Part shown: positions 15,897 through 24,011 of the stretch, piece after piece | Layout: each line of letters begins with the position of its first letter | How positions within the stretch are numbered: position 1 is the first letter of the stretch | From: an uncultured Prevotellaceae bacterium | GTDB lineage: Bacteria > Bacteroidota > Bacteroidia > Bacteroidales > Muribaculaceae | Direction of reading: 5' to 3' | NCBI GenBank assembly: GCA_945921235.1 | Contig: CAMEKH010000005.1 | Span: 1 to 39,213, forward strand | Length of the DNA: 39,213 nucleotides | The notes under the pieces: model-generated | The model's database searches: none | What the model was told of the DNA's origin: nothing | Seen by the model: only the letters and a program-made list of their open reading frames with translations | Position numbers and translations under genes: made by a program

Positions 15897-18356
15897 TTAG
15901 TCGACGTCGTAGTAGAGAATGGTGGATTTCATTCGGGAATCCACTTTGAGCATATTCTCGTAGATAGTTCGCAGAATGTTTTTTACTTTCGACATAGAAG
16001 CCTCATTTTCCATTTTCAGCACAATCTGGCGTATGTGCAGATTCTGCACGCGAGCAATCATTGGAGCCTCCGGTCCGAGCACACGGTGAGCGAACACTTG
16101 TCGCAACATATTGCTGTAGCGCACCGACATTTCGGTGAGCACATTGTCGTCGCGGTGCTTCATATAGATTGTTATGATTTTTGTGAAAGGCGGATATTTG
16201 AAACGCTCGCGGTCGGCTATTTCCTCGTTGAAGAAGCCTGTGTAGTCGTGATTTCGCACGAATCTAATCACAGGGTTCTCGGGTTCGGAAGTCTGAATCA
16301 CCACACGTCCCTGCTTGTTTTTTCGCCCGGCACGTCCCGCCACTTGTTCCATCATGTTGAAAGCCCGTTCATGCGAGCGGAAGTCGGGGAAATTAATCAT
16401 GGAATCGGCATTAAGAATACCCACGGTGCTCACGCCATCGAAGTCGAGTCCTTTGGTAACCATTTGTGTGCCAACGAGGATATCGGCTTTTCGTGAGGAA
16501 AATTCGTCGATTATTTTCTCATATCCATTTTTGTTGCGAGTGGTGTCGAGGTCCATGCGCAGTATTTTCGTGTCGGGGAAAATGGCATCGATGTCGTCTT
16601 CAATTCGTTCGGTGCCATATCCGAAAACTTCAATTGAAGGTTGCTTGCAGGCAGGGCATAAGTCGGGCAGAGTTATAGTGAATCCGCAGTAGTGGCACGA
16701 AAGAGTGTGCTGATACTTATGGTATGTGAGCGAAACATCGCAGTTTTCGCATTTAGGGACCCAGCCGCACTGCTTGCATGAAACCATAGGCGCATATCCG
16801 CGGCGGTTTTGGAATAGAATGGCTTGTTCGCCGGCTTTAATCGATTCGCGGCACAAAGCAATGAGTCGACCTGAGAAAGTGCCGTTCATCTCTTTTTTCT
16901 TTCGAGCCTCGCGCGTATCTACAATCTCCACCTGTGGCAGCTTGATGTTTTCATATCGCGAAAGGAGCGAAACGAGTCCGTATTTACCTTGTGAGGCATT
17001 ATAGTAGCTTTCGATAGCCGGTGTGGCAGACCCGAGGAGAGTTTTGGCTCCATGCATCTGCGCAAGCACAATAGCCACATTTCGTCCGTTGTAGCGAGGA
17101 GCGGGGTCTTGCTGCTTATAGCTGGTGTCGTGTTCTTCATCTACAATCACGAGTCCGAGAGCCGAGTAGGGAAGAAATACCGCCGAGCGCACGCCAATCA
17201 CTACACAAGGCTCATTGCTGCGAAGCAGACGTTTCCAGATGTCGACGCGTTCGTTGTCGGAAAATTTGGAGTGATATATAAGCAATTTGTCGCCGAAAAC
17301 GCGTTGTAAGCGTTGTGTTAGTTGGGTGGTAAGTGCAATTTCAGGCACCAAATAAAGGGCTTGTCTTCCCATTTTCAGCACCTCGTCGATAAGGTGCATA
17401 TAAATTGATGTTTTTCCGCTTGAGGTGACACCGTGAAGGAGCGTAACTGCGTGCGACTTGAAAGCTTCAAGAATCTCGCTTTTAGCTCTCGATTGTTCTT
17501 CAGAGAGCTTAGGTAATTCGTCGTTAGCGAAGCCCAAATTAGCGAAACGGTTCACTTCTTTCTTGTAAATCTTGAAAATACCTTTGTTAACGGCGCCGGT
17601 GAGTACTGCTTGACTTGCTTGCGCACGTTCAAGCAAATTCTTTTTAGTAACTTCGGTAATATCTCCTTTACGCAACCAATGGGATATGTCGAGAAAAGCA
17701 AGTAGCAGAGCTTCCTGCTTTTTGCTTCGTGCGGCGAGGTCGAAGAAATGGTGCAAGCCGTCGTTGTCGCCACGCTCGAGATTTAGTGCTACACAAGTTT
17801 CGGTGAGCGGGCGGTAATTGTCGACTACTCTTTCGGCAACGTACACTGCTCCCTTTTCAATCATACGGCTCACAATAGCCTCAATGTTGCGGAATCCGGT
17901 AGCGTTGGCAAGCTCGGTGAGCTGCACGCGGTTGCGGCTTGCCACGAGGTTGAGGATAATCTTTTCGCGCTCATTAAGCTCGCATGATTCAGTTTCTTCG
18001 AAATCGGAGTCGGCACCTACAAACGTTTCACTTTCCACTTTAAGGCCCGAAGGGACGGCAGCCTTGTAGACATCGCCCGTGGAGCAGAGGTAGTATTTTG
18101 AAATCCAGTCCCATAGCTTCAGCTGAGGGTGCTTCACTATTGGGTATTCATCGAGCATGGAAATAATTTCTTTCACTTCATAACCTTCGGGTTTTATGCC
18201 ATGAATCATGGCAACGATGGCAGTGTAGAATTTTTTTCTGCCGAAAGGAACAAGCACACGGCAACCGATGCTTAAATTTTTTAAGCTGTCGGGCACACTA
18301 TAGGTGAAAGTGCTGTAGAGCGGCAAAGGCAATATAACCTCGGCAAAGAGAGCCAT
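15897..18356 (-). CDS. priA: Primosomal protein N' (replication restart helicase PriA)
   Basis: An 819-residue superfamily 2 DNA helicase that reloads the replisome at stalled forks. The N-terminal 3'-DNA-binding domain (AEVILPLPLYSTFTYSVP) is followed by Walker A GVTSSGKT (about residues 308-316), Walker B-type DEEHDTSYKQ, and the PriA-specific zinc-binding cysteine cluster (CKQCGWVPKCENCDVS, CHYCG, CPACKQ) inserted between the helicase motifs. Motifs GTQMVTKGLDF and QVAGRAGR close the helicase core. Length is normal for Bacteroidetes. It begins 24 bases after the stop of the upstream barrel-protein gene, so the two may be co-transcribed. Confidence 0.97.
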   Translation of the reverse strand: MALFAEVILPLPLYSTFTYSVPDSLKNLSIGCRVLVPFGRKKFYTAIVAMIHGIKPEGYEVKEIISMLDEYPIVKHPQLKLWDWISKYYLCSTGDVYKAAVPSGLKVESETFVGADSDFEETESCELNEREKIILNLVASRNRVQLTELANATGFRNIEAIVSRMIEKGAVYVAERVVDNYRPLTETCVALNLERGDNDGLHHFFDLAARSKKQEALLLAFLDISHWLRKGDITEVTKKNLLERAQASQAVLTGAVNKGIFKIYKKEVNRFANLGFANDELPKLSEEQSRAKSEILEAFKSHAVTLLHGVTSSGKTSIYMHLIDEVLKMGRQALYLVPEIALTTQLTQRLQRVFGDKLLIYHSKFSDNERVDIWKRLLRSNEPCVVIGVRSAVFLPYSALGLVIVDEEHDTSYKQQDPAPRYNGRNVAIVLAQMHGAKTLLGSATPAIESYYNASQGKYGLVSLLSRYENIKLPQVEIVDTREARKKKEMNGTFSGRLIALCRESIKAGEQAILFQNRRGYAPMVSCKQCGWVPKCENCDVSLTYHKYQHTLSCHYCGFTITLPDLCPACKQPSIEVFGYGTERIEDDIDAIFPDTKILRMDLDTTRNKNGYEKIIDEFSSRKADILVGTQMVTKGLDFDGVSTVGILNADSMINFPDFRSHERAFNMMEQVAGRAGRKNKQGRVVIQTSEPENPVIRFVRNHDYTGFFNEEIADRERFKYPPFTKIITIYMKHRDDNVLTEMSVRYSNMLRQVFAHRVLGPEAPMIARVQNLHIRQIVLKMENEASMSKVKNILRTIYENMLKVDSRMKSTILYYDVD

Positions 18357-18380
18357 ACTCTGTGGAGAAAAGGGCGTTTA

Positions 18381-19001
18381 TCAGAACATATAGCTGACGG
18401 CAATGCGCCAATAGCGGTTTTTGGCACTATATTGGTCGAGCTTAGCCGTTTTTAATGCATAAGTCAACCCCCAGTTATAGCTGCCGGTAATTTGCACTTT
18501 GCGCATTATCTCGAAACCGAAACCGGTGTGAACGCTGAATTCGCCGCCGGCATATTTGAAAGCCTCTACATCGCTGTGCCCGATGAGAATGGTGAAAGTG
18601 GGACCTGCAAACGCAATGGGTGCCACATAGTTTTCTATACCATTGAGGTTTGTGTATTTGAATTTCAAGTTGAGCGGAATTTCGAGGTAGTGTTGATAGG
18701 TTCGAGGAGTGGTGAAGCCATCGGAATTCCACACCGGATAGTTCTCGAGGTGAACTTTTCCACCGAGCTGAGTGTAGAGCAGAGAGCCATCGATTCCGAA
18801 CCCTATGCCGGGAATCATAAGCTCACCGGTTACACCGATGCTGAAATTTGCCACTTTATCGGTAGGAGTAAGGTCTTGATTGAATTTCATTGTGGAGATG
18901 TTTGTGGCAGCCGTTACACCCCAACGTGTTTCAGCCGATATTTTGCCTGAAAAGAGCAAAGCCGAGCAAGCGGCAACTATTATCAACAGTAATTTTTTCA
19001 T
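18381..19001 (-). CDS. PorT-like outer-membrane beta-barrel protein (copy 1)
   Basis: A 206-residue exported protein with a signal peptide (MKKLLLIIVAACSALLFSG, cleaved near AETRW) and alternating beta strands ending SYMF, typical of the small outer-membrane beta-barrel domain of PorT-like Bacteroidetes proteins. Function is unknown. The ATG at 19001 is preferred over an upstream in-frame ATG at 19064, because a good promoter (-33 19062-19065, -7 19034-19041) lies between them. A paralogue lies immediately upstream. Confidence 0.75.
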   Translation of the reverse strand: MKKLLLIIVAACSALLFSGKISAETRWGVTAATNISTMKFNQDLTPTDKVANFSIGVTGELMIPGIGFGIDGSLLYTQLGGKVHLENYPVWNSDGFTTPRTYQHYLEIPLNLKFKYTNLNGIENYVAPIAFAGPTFTILIGHSDVEAFKYAGGEFSVHTGFGFEIMRKVQITGSYNWGLTYALKTAKLDQYSAKNRYWRIAVSYMF

Positions 19002-19033
19002 CGTCATTCTTTGTAAAAATATATTTGTGAGTG

Positions 19034-19065
19034 CAAATCTACCACATTTTATTGTCATCGGCAAA
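19034..19065 (-). promoter_or_regulatory. Promoter of barrel-protein copy 1
   Basis: On the minus strand, TTTG (19065-19062), a 20-base spacer and TAGATTTG (19041-19034) match the Bacteroidetes promoter. The start point near 19028 supports the start at 19001. Confidence 0.7.
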
Positions 19066-19142
19066 AAAAATCGGCATTTCCGTGCAAACCATAATAGGTA
19101 ATTGCCGAAAAATGCCGATTTTTTGAGGTAATCAACAAAAAT

Positions 19143-19760
19143 TTAGAAAATGTAGGCAGCCGTTACGGTCCAGTATTTGTTTTTGCCTTCGATTTTCTCG
19201 CCGTTTGTCACCGTGCCTACGGCTTTCAGCGTGTTTGTCAATCCAAGTCCGTAGCTTGCAGCCACCTGAACGTGCTTAAGCAATTCCACACCGAAGCCGA
19301 AGTTCCAAGCAATATCGGTGGTTTTGTTCTCAAGAGCTTCGTCAATGCCCTTTTTGCTTGCAAGGAAAGCGAAGCTCGGACCGGTGGTTACGAAAGGACG
19401 GAGCACATTGTCGATAACCGGAATGCTGAATTTGTATTTAAGATTGATAGGAATGTCGATGTAGTCGCGCTTGATATTGTCGGTTGACGATTTTACTTCG
19501 CGATGCACATAGAGCAATGATGCATCAACTCCTACACCTATTACGGGCACGGTGAATTCCACCATTGCACCACCCACGAATCCTGCGCGGTTGTCGGTGT
19601 TGAAACTCCCTTTGAACTCCTCAGCGCTTGTAAATTTCAAACTGTTGATTGCTACACCGGCTTTAAGACCGAATCTGAACTGTGATGCCGCCGGCATAGA
19701 CGTTGCAAATGCAACAATGGCAATTATTGCCATGGTGATAGAGCGTGTAATTTTCTTCAT
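19143..19760 (-). CDS. PorT-like outer-membrane beta-barrel protein (copy 2)
   Basis: A 205-residue exported protein with a signal peptide (ITMAIIAIVAFATSMPAASQ) and barrel strands such as FRFGLKAGVAINSLKF and VGVDASLLYVHREV. It shares layout and motifs with the gene just downstream (GVDASLLY versus GIDGSLLY, DIPINLKYKF versus EIPLNLKFKY, a similar ending), so the two are tandem paralogues. Function is unknown. It has a possible -7 box of its own at 19788-19795. Confidence 0.75.
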   Translation of the reverse strand: MKKITRSITMAIIAIVAFATSMPAASQFRFGLKAGVAINSLKFTSAEEFKGSFNTDNRAGFVGGAMVEFTVPVIGVGVDASLLYVHREVKSSTDNIKRDYIDIPINLKYKFSIPVIDNVLRPFVTTGPSFAFLASKKGIDEALENKTTDIAWNFGFGVELLKHVQVAASYGLGLTNTLKAVGTVTNGEKIEGKNKYWTVTAAYIF

Positions 19761-19787
19761 AATAATTGATTTGTTATGTTATCGATG

Positions 19788-19795
19788 CAAAAATA
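19788..19795 (-). promoter_or_regulatory. Possible -7 box of barrel-protein copy 2
   Basis: TATTTTTG on the minus strand fits TAnnTTTG, 28 bases before the ATG. No clear -33 element. Confidence 0.4.
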
Positions 19796-19914
19796 ATGAA
19801 AAAAACCGAAATTCGCACCTATTATGATATGAAAACGCTTGGTTATTTCGATGATAGATGTGAATGAACTGAAATAAAATGTGCGTGCTGCTTTATAATT
19901 GAGCGAAATTGTAT

Positions 19915-19922
19915 TACATTTG
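19915..19922 (+). promoter_or_regulatory. -7 box almost touching the DUF59 start codon
   Basis: TACATTTG fits TAnnTTTG and ends 7 bases before the ATG at 19930, which would place the transcript start within a few bases of the start codon. Confidence 0.5.
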
Positions 19923-19929
19923 CAGAACT

Positions 19930-20250
19930 ATGAATGAAGAGAAAAAATTGCAGATAGAAGAGAACATAGTGAAGATGCTGAAAACTGTGTTCGACCCCGA
20001 GATACCTGTAGATATCTATAGTCTCGGATTGGTATATGGAATAGATGTAGATGATGCCGGAATGGTGAAAATAGAAATGACACTGACGGCACCGAATTGC
20101 CCTGCATCTGATTTCCTTATGGAGGATATAAGAATGAAGGTGGAGAGCGTTGACGGGGTGAAAGGCGTCGATGTGCAACTTGTGTTTGAGCCTGAATGGA
20201 CTCAGGATATGATGACAGAGGAAGCGAAGCTCGAACTCGGGTTACTGTGA
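19930..20250 (+). CDS. DUF59/MIP18-family protein (SufT-like iron-sulfur assembly factor)
   Basis: A 106-residue protein consisting of one DUF59 (MIP18) domain: VFDPEIPVDIYSLGLVYGI and MTLTAPNCPASDFL, with the conserved DPE and the Cys of the NCP motif. Members help mature iron-sulfur proteins in the cytoplasm. The C-terminal extension (VFEPEWTQDMMTEEAKLELG) is typical of the Bacteroidetes form. The ATG at 19930 is chosen over an upstream in-frame codon, because the family normally starts shortly before EENIV. Followed at once by the LpxH-type gene, probably in one operon. Confidence 0.85.
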   Translation: MNEEKKLQIEENIVKMLKTVFDPEIPVDIYSLGLVYGIDVDDAGMVKIEMTLTAPNCPASDFLMEDIRMKVESVDGVKGVDVQLVFEPEWTQDMMTEEAKLELGLL

Positions 20251-20280
20251 ATAAATTTGAACTCCATAATGCGGGGAATT

Positions 20281-21033
20281 ATGGCTGAGGGAAAGAAAGT
20301 GTACTTTTTATCTGATTTGCATCTTGGAGCACGCTATTTTGCCGATGAGAGGGCGAAGGAGTGTGCAGTGGTGCGCTGGCTCGACAGTGTGAAGCACTCG
20401 GCAGCCGAGATATATCTGCTTGGTGATATACTTGATTATTGGTATGAATATCGCTATGTGGTTCCGCGAGGATATGTGCGTTTTTTCGGAAAATTGGCAG
20501 AACTGAGCGACTCGGGGGTTAAAATTCATTGGTTCATCGGCAATCATGATATATGGATATTCGATTATCTTCCGACGGAGCTTGGCATAGAGGTGGTAGA
20601 CGGCAGTGTGGAGCGCAATATAATGGGAAAGCGATTTTTCATGGCTCATGGCGATGGAGTGGGGAGGCACAGCCGCACCTTTGCATTCTTGCGCAGCCTG
20701 TTTCGCAACCGATTCTGCCAGTTGCTTTTTGCGGCAATACACCCGAGGTGGACTATCCCGTTTGCTCACGGCTGGTCGAAGCACAGCAGGCAGTCGCACA
20801 CCGAGTGCTGTGTTCCATCTGAAAAAGCGGTGCGATGCATTCATGACTTTGCTGAGGAATATTCTGCAAAGCACAAGGAGATAGATTATTTCGTGTTTGG
20901 TCATCTTCATTTGTTAGAAGATGCTCCATTAAGCGATAATGCACGGTTGATAGTGCTTGGCGACTGGATAACAAAAAATTCTTATGCCGAATTCGATGGA
21001 GAGCAGCTCACCTTGCATCGCTATGAGGGGTAA
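20281..21033 (+). CDS. lpxH: UDP-2,3-diacylglucosamine diphosphatase (LpxH-type phosphoesterase)
   Basis: A 250-residue calcineurin-like metallophosphoesterase. All metal-site motifs are present in order: SDLHLG, GDILDYW, GNHD, AHGDG and GHLH. The GRHSR run after HGDG and the overall length match LpxH, which makes lipid X from UDP-2,3-diacylglucosamine in lipid A synthesis at the inner membrane. The ATG at 20281 follows a GGGG-rich ribosome-site-like stretch; ATG 20269 and TTG 20257 are in-frame alternatives. It starts 30 bases after the DUF59 gene. Confidence 0.85.
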   Translation: MAEGKKVYFLSDLHLGARYFADERAKECAVVRWLDSVKHSAAEIYLLGDILDYWYEYRYVVPRGYVRFFGKLAELSDSGVKIHWFIGNHDIWIFDYLPTELGIEVVDGSVERNIMGKRFFMAHGDGVGRHSRTFAFLRSLFRNRFCQLLFAAIHPRWTIPFAHGWSKHSRQSHTECCVPSEKAVRCIHDFAEEYSAKHKEIDYFVFGHLHLLEDAPLSDNARLIVLGDWITKNSYAEFDGEQLTLHRYEG

Positions 21034-21390
21034 ACAATAGCTAAATTTAATATGACTTAGGAGTGGTGCAATATAGTGGTGTGCTAAAAATAATTAAGAT
21101 ACATTTTGCCATTCTATTTATTCAATTTCAGGAAGATTATATGTATATTTGTGCAGAAATTGCTGAATAATGTGCCGGATATTAGCAAATTTCTCAATTT
21201 TTAGTGTTGAAGATTTTTATCATATTTATAAGAATAGTATAAAGACTAGGTGAATTAACAAAGATTAACATACTTAGGTAGTATAGCTAAAAATTGATAT
21301 TATTAATTGAAAATAAGTTAGTTAGCTATGCAAATCGCAAAATTGATGTTTAAAGAAAATAAAAAACATATTATAAAACATATTTTTTTA
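21034..21390. other. AT-rich gene-free stretch after lpxH
   Basis: No convincing gene. A TATATTTG box at 21144-21151 could be a promoter, but no supported reading frame follows (a 27-codon frame at about 21169 has no ribosome site). AACATATT-type AT-rich repeats near 21365-21386 lead into the promoter at 21391. Confidence 0.4.
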
Positions 21391-21423
21391 TTTGTTTAGA
21401 ATGGAAATAAGGCGTTATCTTTG
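21391..21423 (+). promoter_or_regulatory. Promoter of a candidate small RNA
   Basis: TTTG at 21391-21394 and TATCTTTG at 21416-21423 are separated by 21 bases. No start codon follows before the terminator at 21481-21511. Confidence 0.65.
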
Positions 21424-21428
21424 CGCCA

Positions 21429-21511
21429 TAAACCTAAAACAATCTTTTTTACCTTAAAAAATTATACCTATTGAAGACCTAAAAAGGGACTTTGTTGAAA
21501 AGTCCCTTTTT
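21429..21511 (+). ncRNA. Candidate ~83-base small RNA
   Basis: It is bounded by a good promoter (21391-21423) and a perfect 13-bp terminator hairpin. The stretch between contains no ATG and no rRNA or tRNA fold. The 5' half is AT-rich and probably single-stranded. I do not recognise the family. A remnant of a lost leader is also possible. Confidence 0.45.
21481..21511. terminator. Perfect 13-bp terminator hairpin
   Basis: AAAAAGGGACTTT (21481-21493) pairs fully with 21499-21511 around a 5-base loop. Its A/T-rich ends make it work in both directions: for the candidate small RNA (+) and for the zinc-ribbon remnant (-), whose restored stop codon overlaps it. Confidence 0.8.
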
Positions 21512-21634
21512 ACATTTCAAAGAGGCTGCCAATAGAGCCAAAAGCTAAAGCGCCAAGTAGACCTTTGCCAAGGCTATAGCCTTTTTCAGTGCAAAAATAT
21601 CTCGGCTACCGCAATTAGGACAACAGTATGCCAT
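21510..21634 (-). pseudogene. Frameshifted mini zinc-ribbon protein gene
   Basis: From ATG 21634, preceded by an AGAGGAAG ribosome site, the frame reads MAYCCPNCGSRDIFALKKA and stops at 21545 after 29 residues. Shifting by one base near codon 24, inside GCAAAGG, continues as GLLGALAFGSIGSLFEM to a TAA at 21510-21512. The joined product (~41 residues, CxxC zinc knuckle plus Gly-rich hydrophobic tail) resembles short bacterial zinc-ribbon proteins. The 125-base span is one short of a multiple of three, as a single-base loss would give. A sequencing error is possible. Confidence 0.45.
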
Positions 21635-21679
21635 AATTCTTCCTCTTTTAGAACAATTAGTTTTTCAGCTTAATGTGAA

Positions 21680-21716
21680 AGGCTGCACCGTAACCTTTTT
21701 TATTACGATACAGCCT
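21680..21716. terminator. Stem-loop resembling the AGGGTGTATC hairpins
   Basis: Arms 21680-21693 and 21703-21716 pair except for two positions, with a T-rich loop. It lies just downstream of tRNA-Arg on the minus strand and could end that transcript. The arm AGGCTGTATCGTAA is similar to the AGGGTGTATCAAAA arms at 593 and 2843. Confidence 0.5.
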
Positions 21717-21726
21717 CTATTGTTAG

Positions 21727-21798
21727 TATGCCTGTAGGGAGTCGAACCCTAATCAAAAGAACCGGAATCTTTCATTCTATCCATTGAACTACAGGCAC
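21727..21798 (-). tRNA. tRNA-Arg (CCG)
   Basis: A full cloverleaf of 72 bases on the minus strand: acceptor GTGCCTG with CAGGCAT (G1-T72 wobble), T8-A9, D arm GTTC/GAAT, anticodon stem AAAGA/TCTTT with loop TTCCGGT (anticodon CCG), and T arm TAGGG/CCCTA with loop TTCGACT. CCA is not encoded. Confidence 0.93.
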
Positions 21799-21836
21799 TT
21801 ACGTTGTTTTTGTTTTTGGCAATCTCTTTTGCCGAT

Positions 21837-21867
21837 TTTGTTTTGCAATCAAAAAATGCTATCTTTG
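21837..21867 (+). promoter_or_regulatory. Promoter, probably for ung
   Basis: TTTG (21837-21840), 19 bases, TATCTTTG (21860-21867). This would give ung a ~126-base leader. A second box TATATTTG at 21964-21971, nearer the ATG, could serve instead but lacks a -33 element. Confidence 0.55.
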
Positions 21868-21951
21868 CTGTGAAAAGACACTTGCACCGAGCAATTAATA
21901 TAAAATAACTTGAATAGAGGTTGCGTGTGCTAATTGTCGCTTTTCGCATGG

Positions 21952-21983
21952 CAAAAGTAATAATATATTTGTTGTTACGCAAA
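21952..21983 (-). promoter_or_regulatory. Promoter towards tRNA-Arg
   Basis: On the minus strand TTTG (21983-21980), 20 bases, TACTTTTG (21959-21952). It points at the tRNA about 150 bases away and overlaps the ung upstream region. Confidence 0.5.
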
Positions 21984-21998
21984 TTTTTTTGAGGCATT

Positions 21999-22661
21999 AT
22001 GAATGTGAAAATTGAGGATAGCTGGAGGCAAGAACTTGCTGCTGAGTGGGATAAGAGTTATTTCGCTCGGCTTGTAGATTTTGTGAAGAGTGAATATGCC
22101 ACTACCACGGTGTATCCTCCGGGAGGGGAGATTTTCGCGGCATTCAATGCAACGCCTTTTGATAAAGTGAAGGTAGTGATACTTGGGCAAGACCCATATC
22201 ACGATGTAAATCAAGCTAATGGGCTTTGCTTTTCGGTTCGCGATGGGGTGCCGTTTCCACCCTCGTTGATGAATATTTTCAAGGAAATACATGATGATTT
22301 AGGGAAGCCTGTACCTCAGAGCGGAGATTTGTCGAGGTGGGCAAGGCAGGGAGTCTTGCTTCTCAACTCCACCCTCACGGTGCGTGCGCATTGTGCCGGG
22401 TCGCACCAGAACAAGGGCTGGGAGCAGTTTACCGATGAGGTGATATTGCGTCTTGCCAATGACCGAGAGCATCTTGTCTTTATCTTGTGGGGTTCGTATG
22501 CCATAAAAAAAGGAGCGTTTATCAACAGAATGAAGCACTTGGTGCTGACGTCACCGCACCCGTCGCCATTGTCGGCTTACAGAGGGTTCTTTGGCAACAA
22601 ACATTTTTCGCGTGCGAATCAGTATCTTGTGGAGCATGGAATAGAGCCGATAGATTGGTAA
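21999..22661 (+). CDS. ung: Uracil-DNA glycosylase
   Basis: A 220-residue family 1 uracil-DNA glycosylase that removes uracil from DNA in base excision repair. Signature motifs are intact: GQDPYHD with the catalytic Asp65, the uracil-pocket segment GLCFSV, LLLNSTLTV, and the HPSPLS leucine-loop motif with its His near residue 188. Length is normal. Start ATG 21999 follows GAGGCATT. Confidence 0.97.
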   Translation: MNVKIEDSWRQELAAEWDKSYFARLVDFVKSEYATTTVYPPGGEIFAAFNATPFDKVKVVILGQDPYHDVNQANGLCFSVRDGVPFPPSLMNIFKEIHDDLGKPVPQSGDLSRWARQGVLLLNSTLTVRAHCAGSHQNKGWEQFTDEVILRLANDREHLVFILWGSYAIKKGAFINRMKHLVLTSPHPSPLSAYRGFFGNKHFSRANQYLVEHGIEPIDW

Positions 22662-22672
22662 TTGACACTTGA

Positions 22673-23974
22673 ATGATGTTACGGAACGATATGGATAAAG
22701 TGAGAAATATTGTAGCATTTATTGTTATGCTTTCAGTAGCGGTGTTTTCGCTTAGTGCCGATGCCGCCGAGCGCATGGAAACGCGCACAATGACTTTTGA
22801 CCCGAATTTTCGCTCTTTGCAGGTAAAACTCGAGGGGAATGACTATTTCCCGCCTATTATTACGCGCGGCAACGATGACCACATAACTATTTCCTTCGAT
22901 GAGCTGAAGGACGATGTAACATATTTGCGCTACAGCCTTGTGCACTGTAATGCCGATTGGCAGCCGTCGGACCTTGTGGAATCGGAATACGTCGATGGCT
23001 TCAATTATGCCGAAATCGACAATTACGAGTACTCGAGCGGCACGTTTTCTCAATTTATCCACTATTCATTCACTTTACCCAATGAGGACATGCAGATGCT
23101 TGTGTCGGGCAATTATTTAGTGAAAGTATATAGGGAGAACGAGCCTGAAAAGACGCTGTTGCAGGCTCGCTTCTCGGTGTGTGAGAATGAGGTGTCGGTA
23201 GCGGCAACAGTCACATCCCGCACCGATATAGATTATAATCGCGAGCATCAGCAGGTGTCGTTTGTGGTCGATACGAAGAACTATCATGTCAGGGACATGT
23301 ATAGCGACCTGAAAGCCTACGTTACGCAAAATTCACGAATAGATAATGAGGTAATGGTGTCGCACCCGATGATGGCTACATCGACAACAGCCACCTTCAG
23401 CCACATTCGTAGCCTTATTTTTCCTGCCGGCAATGAATTTCGCCGCATAGAGACGGTAGCTACCAATTATCACACCATGGGAGTGGAGCAAATGGAGTAT
23501 CATCACCCGTTTTATCATGCCACACTGCGCACCGATTATCCGCGCAGCGGCGAGGCTTATCTCTACGACCGCACTCAATTCGGAAGGTACACCATCAGGA
23601 ATGCCGAAGCCGATAATTCGGCAACGAGTGCCGACTACATTGTGACACATTTCGTGCTCAACACCGGAGGTCCTGTTACCGGAGGCAAAATATATCTCGA
23701 TGGCGAATTTACCAATCACCTGTTCACTCCGTCATCGCTTATGAAGTATGACTCGGCGTCGGGGTGCTATGTGGCAGATATGTTCCTGAAGCAAGGAGCC
23801 TATAATTATCAATATTTGTTTTTACCCGATGGTAGCGACAAGGCGATAACAGCGCACATTGAGGGCGATAAATATCAGACAGTTAATGAATATCTTGTGC
23901 GCATATATAATCGCAAGCCCGGCGAACGCTATGACCGCTTTATCGGTTACGGTATAGCATTCTCGGGCAAGTAG
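22673..23974 (+). CDS. DUF5103 protein (type IX secretion plug-protein family)
   Basis: A 433-residue exported beta-rich protein with a signal peptide (IVAFIVMLSVAVFSLSADA). The sequence FDPNFRSLQVKLEGNDYFPPI, the stretch LRYSLVHCNADWQPS and the C-terminal GAYNYQYLF beta-sandwich fit the DUF5103 family, whose Flavobacterium member plugs the SprA channel of the type IX system. Similar genes also occur in Bacteroidales where a complete type IX system is not evident, so the role here is unclear. The start may be 22673 or, with the better ACGGAA ribosome site, 22691. It begins 11 bases after ung. Confidence 0.75.
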   Translation: MMLRNDMDKVRNIVAFIVMLSVAVFSLSADAAERMETRTMTFDPNFRSLQVKLEGNDYFPPIITRGNDDHITISFDELKDDVTYLRYSLVHCNADWQPSDLVESEYVDGFNYAEIDNYEYSSGTFSQFIHYSFTLPNEDMQMLVSGNYLVKVYRENEPEKTLLQARFSVCENEVSVAATVTSRTDIDYNREHQQVSFVVDTKNYHVRDMYSDLKAYVTQNSRIDNEVMVSHPMMATSTTATFSHIRSLIFPAGNEFRRIETVATNYHTMGVEQMEYHHPFYHATLRTDYPRSGEAYLYDRTQFGRYTIRNAEADNSATSADYIVTHFVLNTGGPVTGGKIYLDGEFTNHLFTPSSLMKYDSASGCYVADMFLKQGAYNYQYLFLPDGSDKAITAHIEGDKYQTVNEYLVRIYNRKPGERYDRFIGYGIAFSGK

Positions 23975-24011
23975 ATTATTAATGAGTGATGTCACAGAGC
24001 ATACGCTGATG

